64,000 nt of DNA. Origin: Arenicola marina (lineage: Eukaryota > Annelida > Polychaeta > Arenicolidae). The DNA lies in contig OZ025252.1 of NCBI GenBank assembly GCA_964019135.1, positions 10,308,823 to 10,372,822 on the forward strand, given 5' to 3'. The notes under the pieces are model-generated. The model had not been told where the DNA came from, made no database searches, and saw only the letters and a program-made list of their open reading frames with translations. The position numbers were made by a program, and so were the translations under genes. Position 1 is the first letter of the stretch. Each line of letters opens with the position of its first letter. Positions 58,311 through 64,000 of this stretch are shown here, piece by piece.

Positions 58311-60287
58311 TACCACACACTGTGGTCCCCCTACACCCTGAGTCCCTCTACCACACACTGTGGTCCCCCTACACCCTGAGTCCCTCTACCACACACTGTG
58401 GCCCCCCTACACACTGAGTCCCTCTACCACACACTGTGGCCCCCCTACACACTGAGTCTCACTACCACACAGTGTGGCCCCCCTACACACTGAGTCCCAC
58501 TACCACACACTGTGGCCCCCCTACACACTGAGTCCCTCTACCACACACTGTGGCCCCCCTACACCCTGAGTCCCTCCACCACACACTGTGGCCCCCCTAC
58601 ACACTGAGTCCCTCTACCACACACTGTGGCCCCCCTACACACTGAGTCCCACTACCACACAGTGTGGCCCCCCTACACACTGAGGCCCTCTACCACACAC
58701 TGTGGCCCCCCTACACACTGAGTCCCACTACCACACATGGTGGCCCCCCTACACACTGAGGCCCTCTACCACACACTGTGGCCCCCCTACACACTGAGGC
58801 CCTCTACCACACACTGTGGCCCCCATACACACTGAGTCCCTATACCACACACTGTGGCCCCCCTACACACTGAGTCCCACTACCACACATGGTGGCCCCC
58901 CTACACACTGAGGCCCTCTACCACACACTGTGGCCCCCCTACACACTGAGGCCCTCTACCACACACTGTGGCCCCCATACACACTGAGTCCCTATACCAC
59001 ACACTGTGGCCTCCCTACACACTGAGTCCCTCTACCACACACTGTGGCCCCCCTACACACTGAGTCCCTCTACCACACACTGTGGCACCCCTACACACTG
59101 AGTCCCTCCACCACACACTGTGGCCCCCCTACACACTGAGTCCCTCTACCACACACTGTGGCCCCCCTACACACTGAGTCCCTCTACCACACACTGTGGC
59201 CCCCCTACACACTGAGTCCCTCCACCACACACTGTGGCCCCCCTACACACTGAGTCCCTATACCACACACTGTGGCCCCCCTACACACTGAGTCCCTCTA
59301 CCACACACTGTGGCCCCCCTACACACTGAGTCCCTCCACCACACACTGTGGCCCCCCTACACACTGAGTCCCTCCATCACACACTGTGGCCCCCATACAC
59401 ACTGAGTCCCTATACCACACACTGTGGCCTCCCTACACACTGAGTCCCTCTACCACACACTGTGGCCCCCCTACACACTGAGTCCCTCTACCACACACTG
59501 TGGCCCCCCTACACACTGAGGCCCTCTACCACACACTGTGGCCCCCCTACACACTGAGTCCCTCCACCACACACTGTGGCCCCCCTACACACTGAGTCCC
59601 TCCATCACACACTGTGGCCCCCCTACACACTGAGTCCCTCTACCACACACTGTGGCCCCCCTACACACTGAGTCCCTCTACCACACACTGTGGCCCCCCT
59701 ACACACTGAGTCCCTCTACCACACACTGTGGCCCCCCTACACACTGAGTCCCTCTACCACACACTGTGGCCCCCCTACACACTGAATCCCTCTACCACAC
59801 ACTGTGACCCCCCTACACACTGATGCCCTCCATCACACACTGTGGCCCCCCTACACACTGAGTCCCTCTACCACACACTGTGACCCCCCTACACACTGAG
59901 GCCCTCTACCACACACTGTGGCCCCCCTACACACTGAGGCCCTCTACCACACACTGTGGCCCCCCTACACCCTGAGTCCCTCTGCCACACCCCGTGGCCC
60001 TCTACCACACACTGAGCCCCTCTACCACACACTGTGGCCCCCCTACACACTGAATCCCTCTACCACACACTGTGGCCCCCCTACACACTGAGGCCCTCTA
60101 CCACACACTGTGGCCCCCATACACACTGAGTCCCTATACCACACCCTGTGGCCCCCCTACACACTGAGGCCCTCTACCACACACTGTGGCCCCCCTACAC
60201 CCTGAGTCCCTCTGCCACACCCTGTGGCCCTCTACCACACACTGAGCCCCTCTACCACACACTGAGCCCCCCACCACACTGAGCCTC
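58311..60287. repeat. 38-bp minisatellite (about 52 copies)
   Basis: Units marked by CCCCCCTACACACTGAGTCC and CTCTACCACACACTGTGG. Variants are GAGGCCCTC, GAGTCCCAC, CTCCACC, CTATACC and CCATACAC, several of which recur in the same order. A few units near 59,990-60,020 and 60,205-60,265 are shortened. Confidence 0.96.
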
Positions 60288-60470
60288 CCAAACAGACGGA
60301 AGGGTCCCCACGCATACTGAGACCCACACACAGACAAAGGACCCCCCACACACTGAGACCTCCACGCACACAGACTGAGGGCCCCCCCCCAGAAACAGAC
60401 AAAGGACCCCCCACACACTGAGACCTCCACACACACAGAGGACCCCTACACACAGACTGAGGACCCCGCA
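60288..60470. repeat. Transition zone holding a diverged piece of the 74-bp unit
   Basis: From 60,288 the string CCAAACAGACGGAAGGGTCC and then CCACGCATACTGAG matches the 74-bp core (CCAAACAGACAGAAGGTTCG, CTACGCATACTGAG) with few changes. It is followed by AGACAAAGGACCCCCCACAC pieces, twice, that lead into the 21-bp array. Confidence 0.85.
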
Positions 60471-63400
60471 CACACAGACTGAGGACCCCCCACACACAGC
60501 CTGAGGGCCACCACACACCGACTGAGGGCCACCACACACCGACTGAGGGCCCCCACACACAGACTGAGGACCCCCCCACACACAGCCTGAGGGCCCCCAC
60601 ACACCGACTGAGGGCCCCCACACACAGACTGAGGACCCCGCACACACAGCCTGAGGACCCCCCACACACAGACTGAGGGCCCCCACACACAGACTAAGGG
60701 GCCTCACACACAGACTGAGGGCCCCCACACACAGACTGAGGACCCCGCACACGCAGACTGAGGACCCCCCACACACAGCCTGAGGGCCCCCACACACAGA
60801 CTGAGGGCCACCACACACCGACTGAGGGCCCCCACACACAGACTGAGGACCCCGCACACACAGATTGAGGACCCCCCACACACAGACTGAGGACCCCGCA
60901 CACACAGACTGAGGGCCACCACACACAGACTGAGGGCCCCCACACACAGACTGAGGACCCCGCACACACAGATTGAGGACCCCCCACACACAGACTGAGG
61001 ACCCCGCACACACAGACTGAGGGCCACCACACACCGACTGAGGACCCCCACACACAGACTGAGGGCCCCCACACACAGACTGAGGGCCCCCACACACAGC
61101 CTGAGGGCCCCCACACACAGACTGAGGGCCACCACACACCGACTGAGGGCCCCCACACACAGCCTGAGGGCCCCCACACACAGACTGAGGGCCACCACAC
61201 ACCGACTGAGGGCCCCCACACACAGACTGAGGACCCCGCACACGCAGACTGAGGACCCCCCACACACAGCCTGAGGGCCCCCACACACAGACTGAGGGCC
61301 ACCACACACCGACTGAGGGCCCCCACACACAGACTGAGGACCCCGCACACACAGACTGAGGACCCCCCACACACAGCCTGAGGACCCCGCACACAGGCTG
61401 AGGGCCACCACACACCGACTGAGGGCCACCACACACAGACTGAGGGCCACCACACACCGACTGAGGGCCCCCACACACAGCCTGAGGACCCCGCACACAC
61501 AGACTGAGGACCCCCCACACACAGCCTGAGGGCCCCCACACACAGACTGAGGGCCACCACACACCGACTGAGGGCCCCCACACACAGACTGAGGACCCCG
61601 TACACACAGACTGAGGACCCCCCACACACAGCCTGAGGGCCCCCCACACACAGCCTGAGGACCCCGCACACAGACTGAGGGCCACCACACACAGACTGAG
61701 GGCCCCGTACACACAGACTGAGGACCCCCCACACACAGCCTGAGGGCCCCCACACACAGACTGAGGGCCACCACACACCGACTGAGGGCCCCGTACACAC
61801 AGACTGAGGACCCCGTACACACAGACTGAGGGCCCCCACACACAGACTGAGGGCCACCACACACCGACTGAGGGCCCCCACACACAGACTGAGGACCCCG
61901 TACACACAGACTGAGGACCCCCCACACACAGCCTGAGGGCCCCCACACACAGACTGAGGGCCACCACACACCGACTGAGGGCCCCCACACACAGACTGAG
62001 GGCCCCGTACACACAGACTGAGGACCCCACACACGGACTGAGGGCCCCTCCCACACACAGACTGAGGACCCCCCACACACAGCCTGAGGGCCCCCACACA
62101 CAGACTGAGGGCCACCACACACCGACTGAGGGCCCCCACACACAGACTGAGGACCCCGTACACACAGACTGAGGACCCCCCACACACAGCCTGAGGGCCC
62201 CCACACACAGACTGAGGGCCACCACACACCGACTGAGGGCCCCCACACACAGACTGAGGGCCCCGTACACACAGACTGAGGACCCCCCACACACAGCCTG
62301 AGGGCCCCCACACACAGACTGAGGACCCCCCCACACAGACTGAGGGCCCCCACACACAGACTGAAGGCCACCACACACCGACTGAGGACCCCCCACACAC
62401 AGCCTGAGGGCCCCCACACACAGACTGAGGGCCACCACACACCGACTGAGGGCCCCCACACACAGACTGAGGGCCCCGTACACACAGACTGAGGACCCCC
62501 CACACACAGCCTGAGGGCCCCCACACACAGACTGAGGGCCCCCACACACAGACTGAGGGCCCCCACACACAGACTGAAGGCCACCACACACCGACTGAGG
62601 ACCCCCCACACACCGACTGAGGGCCCCCACACACCGACTGAGGGCCCCCACACACCGACTGAGGGCCCCCACACACAGACTGAGGACCCCCCACACACAG
62701 ACTGAGGACCCCCCCACACACAGCCTGAGGGCCCCCACACACAGACTGAGGGCCACCACACACCGACTGAGGGCCACCACACACAGACTGAGGGCCCCCA
62801 CACACAGACTGAGGACCCCCCACACACAGACTGAGGACCCCGCACACACAGCCTGAGGGCCCCCACACACAGACTGAGGGCCACCACACACCGACTGAGG
62901 GCCCCCACACACAGACTGAGGACCCCCCACACACAGATTGAGGACCCCCCACACAGACTGAGGGCCCCCACACACAGACTAAGGGGCCTCACACACAGAC
63001 TGAGGGCCCCCACACACAGACTGAGGGCCCCCACACACAGACTGAAGGCCCCCACACACAGACTGAGGGTCCCCACACACAGACTGAGGGCCCCCACACA
63101 CAGACTGAGGGCCACCACACACCGACTGAGGGCCCCCACACACAGATTGAGGACCCCCCACACAGACTGAGGGCCCCCACACACAGACTAAGGGGCCCCA
63201 CACACAGACTCAGGGCCTCCACACATAGACTTAGGACTTCCCACGCCCAGACTGAGGGCCCCCACACACAGACTGAGGGCCCCCACACACAGACTGAGGG
63301 CCCCCACACACAGACTAAGGGGCCCCCACACACAGACTGAGGGCCCCACACACAGACTGAGGGCCCCACACACAGACTGAGGGCCCCTCCCACACACAGA

Positions 63401-63657
63401 CTGAGGACCCCACACACGGACTGAGGGCCCCTCCCACACACAGACTGAGGGCCCCTCCCTCACAGACTGAGGGCCCCTCCCACACACAGACTGAGGGCCC
63501 CTCCCACACACAGACTGAGGACCCCACACACAGACTGAGGGCCCCTCCCACACACAGACTGAGGTCCCCACACACAGAATGAGGGCCCCTCCCACACACA
63601 GACTGAGGACCCCACACACAGACTGAGGGCCCTCCCCCCCCCCCCCCACACAGATTA
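60471..63657. repeat. 21/22-bp minisatellite (about 150 copies) with a 107-bp pentameric order
   Basis: The basic unit is GAGGGCCCCCACACACAGAC plus T. Subtypes are GAGGGCCACCACACACCGACT, GAGGACCCCGCACACACAG and GAGGACCCCCCACACACAG. In 60,700-62,900 five subtypes recur in fixed order (21+21+21+22+22 = about 107 bp), many times and with deletions. From about 63,180 the order is lost and GAGGGCCCCTCCCACACACAG units dominate. Opposed-strand Cys/Val/Trp-rich open frames of up to 907 codons are by-products. Confidence 0.95.
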
Positions 63658-64000
63658 AAGGCTCTCACACAGACTGAGGTGAGGGTGTCAGGAGAGTGCC
63701 TGTCGGCTGGCAGCAGGTTTGTATCTGTCTCATCGGCCATACTGAAGCACGGCAAAAATGCAATGGGGGATGCGTTTTTTTTCGTGGTGGTGAGAAGGGA
63801 CATCTTGCCAAGCTCATCAGATTGTCAAGGACATTGCCAGTGATGGCGGTGAAGGGGTGCTGGCGGTGAGGGGTAGCGCGCGTCTGTCCCTTCCGCAACC
63901 CGCCCCATTGCCCCGCCACCCCCGCTCGGCTGGAACTGTTCGCGAGCACAAAGTTGGCATCCCTGCTACATGGATTATGTTTAGATGTGGGAGGCTCCTT
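63658..64000. other. Single-copy right edge, no gene recognised
   Basis: Sequence loses repeat character after the last ACACAGACTGAGG near 63,680. It has a T-run near 63,775 and only short open frames; nothing is recognised. Confidence 0.6.

Noticed and set aside
60252-62975. 907-codon Cys/Val/Trp-rich minus-strand frame
   Set aside because: By-product of the 107-bp ordered 21/22-bp repeat; other minus frames in the same DNA are open for 759 and 826 codons.

Overview
The window is eukaryotic, most likely from a metazoan invertebrate. I base this on a CR1/L2-type LINE with an esterase-type ORF1, a candidate pogo-like DNA element, a hAT-like terminal motif, and about four fifths of the sequence being tandem repeats with no bacterial-style gene order. 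The species cannot be fixed from the sequence. I find no convincing host protein-coding exon, rRNA or tRNA. The only credible coding sequence belongs to the LINE.

Layout. (1) 1-22,170: a 51-bp satellite (45-bp short form, rarer 50-bp form) interrupted at 1,963-6,830 by one LINE. The LINE is cut short at its 5' end and carries ORF1 (coiled coil, SGNH esterase-like domain, then a basic repeat linker and two CCHC knuckles in another frame), an intact 1,130-residue endonuclease/reverse transcriptase ORF2, a short 3'UTR and a TTATC-repeat tail. (2) 22,171-28,750: mostly single-copy DNA with three small arrays (36, 46 and 30 bp). The 30-bp array sits inside a candidate non-autonomous pogo-like element; a foldback and an RFX-like motif cluster lie further right. 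(3) 28,755-37,235: a run of unrelated minisatellites (35-bp G-rich, 28, 41, 27, 29 and 25 bp) separated by short spacers. (4) 37,236-38,435: a single-copy spacer. (5) 38,438-63,657: four successive arrays (about 96, 74, 38 and 21 bp) that all carry an ACACACTGAG-C-run core, joined by transition zones with intermediate forms. The 74-bp array alone covers about 17 kb and contains a 3,846-bp segment present twice in tandem with only a handful of visible differences. (6) 63,658-64,000: single-copy edge.

The genes present do not form a host pathway. ORF1 and ORF2 together are the retrotransposition machinery of the LINE. The biological interest lies in satellite dynamics: nested higher-order repeats, an internal empty-site paralogue for the LINE insertion, a minisatellite inside the LINE's own ORF1, a minisatellite grown inside a DNA element, and a 25-kb relay of satellites that seem to descend from a shared core. 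Long open frames across many arrays (up to 1,312 codons) come from repeat units without stops and I do not treat them as genes.
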